A DNA stretch of 64,000 nucleotides, from the NCBI RefSeq assembly GCF_002245625.1, contig NZ_NOIG01000008.1:248001-312000 (forward strand). Direction: 5' to 3'. Below the pieces are notes generated by a model, which made no database searches, had not been told where the DNA came from, and saw nothing but the letters and a program-made list of their open reading frames with translations. Positions 63,725 through 64,000 of this stretch are shown here, in pieces (position 1 is the first letter of the stretch; each line of letters begins with the position of its first letter). The translations under genes were made by a program, and so were the position numbers. This stretch comes from Acidovorax kalamii. Its GTDB lineage: Bacteria; Pseudomonadota; Gammaproteobacteria; Burkholderiales; Burkholderiaceae_C.

Positions 63725-64000
63725 GTGCGAGCACAGCGGCGCCGCTGGTCACGCTGCCTCACGGCGGGCAGCTGCGCGGCCTGTGGGAGCAGGGTGTGCG
63801 TGTGTTCCGGGGTGTGCCATATGCGCAGGCGCCGAGCGGCACTTTGCGCTTTGCGGCGCCGGTGCCAGCGCTACCGTGGCCTGGCGTGCGCGATGCCACC
63901 GGGTTTGCGCCGATGGCACCGCAGCTGGCCCGCACCGCGCGTGCAGATGCGCCCATGCTGGGTGGCGAAGACTGCCTGGCCGTGAACGTATGGGCCCCGC
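63721..64000 (+). CDS. Carboxylesterase (type B) family, N-terminal part running off the right edge
   Basis: The frame stays open to the end of the window and gives 93 residues. FRGVPYAQAPSGTLRFAAPVP (29-49) and GEDCLAVNVWAP (82-93) are standard early motifs of type-B carboxylesterases. The catalytic Ser region is outside the window. The start overlaps the binding protein stop by four bases, so both are co-translated, suggesting an ester substrate is taken up or cleaved here. Confidence 0.9.
   Translation, partial: MSASTAAPLVTLPHGGQLRGLWEQGVRVFRGVPYAQAPSGTLRFAAPVPALPWPGVRDATGFAPMAPQLARTARADAPMLGGEDCLAVNVWAP

Noticed and set aside
1..64000. tRNA, rRNA, CRISPR arrays, transposases or prophage genes
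   Set aside because: I read the gaps between genes and saw no cloverleaf-type sequence, no regularly spaced repeats and no transposase or phage motifs. A dedicated RNA search could still find small RNAs I cannot see by eye.

Overview
The window is GC-rich and densely coded, and the gene content points to a betaproteobacterium of the order Burkholderiales, family Comamonadaceae (Acidovorax-like). This is an inference from gene families: Bug/TTT-type binding proteins, a YbfB/YjiJ-type MFS carrier, a monomeric NADP isocitrate dehydrogenase, a ligase-associated repair cluster, and dispersed repeats of a kind I associate with this family. The mnmG-rsmG-parA-parB block with four parS-like sites at about 19.1-22.2 kb places the window near a chromosome origin. 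Replication genes such as dnaA are not in the window.

Layout. 0-4 kb: the 3' part of an AlbA/HATPase-type protein gene faces a type I modification pair (hsdM-hsdS); no hsdR is visible. 4-7.4 kb: copper homeostasis (CueR-like regulator, CopZ chaperone, divergent CopA ATPase), with a 163-bp palindrome between copZ and the regulator. 7.5-18.8 kb: a chemoreceptor, a hemerythrin, redox and detoxification enzymes (old yellow enzyme, GST, class II aldolase, VOC protein, FMN reductase) and an ECF41-type sigma factor with a carboxymuconolactone decarboxylase-like partner; both of the latter carry matching ECF41-type promoters. 18.2-25.9 kb: Crp/Fnr regulator and DUF1772 membrane protein, then mnmG-rsmG, a LysE exporter, parA, a three-gene insert (hydrolase, small membrane protein, cupin) and parB. 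26-33.5 kb: envelope region with a secreted protein, a membrane-anchored methyltransferase, and a COG3014-YcfL-LpoB-CsgG-like series.

33.5-46.6 kb: flavin reductase, a large secreted protein with a C-terminal duplication, AraC/MFS divergent pair, DUF1993, Lrp regulator with gamma-glutamyltransferase, LysR regulator with a lipoprotein hydrolase, and monomeric isocitrate dehydrogenase. 46.9-53.1 kb: a tight four-gene DNA repair operon on the minus strand (exonuclease, ATP-dependent ligase, Lhr-like helicase, PdeM phosphoesterase). 53.3-58.2 kb: BON protein, two unrecognised genes that look less GC-rich than their surroundings, a peptide-type ABC binding protein, and an ArsR regulator with YnfA. 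58.3-64 kb: NIPSNAP and ABM mono-oxygenase-like pair, phosphoesterase, DUF1801 protein, D-lactate dehydrogenase, then a TetR regulator, a Bug-type binding protein and the start of a carboxylesterase.

The most notable non-gene structure is: four parS-like sites all inside protein-coding genes; two ECF41 promoters with identical 16-nt spacers; three families of dispersed repeats (an AT-rich palindrome family with nine candidate copies, a GC-rich family with four copies all abutting gene 3' ends, and a REP-like inverted repeat, one copy of which lies in frame inside the helicase gene); and the large palindrome next to copZ. No rRNA, tRNA, CRISPR array, transposase or phage gene was recognised.
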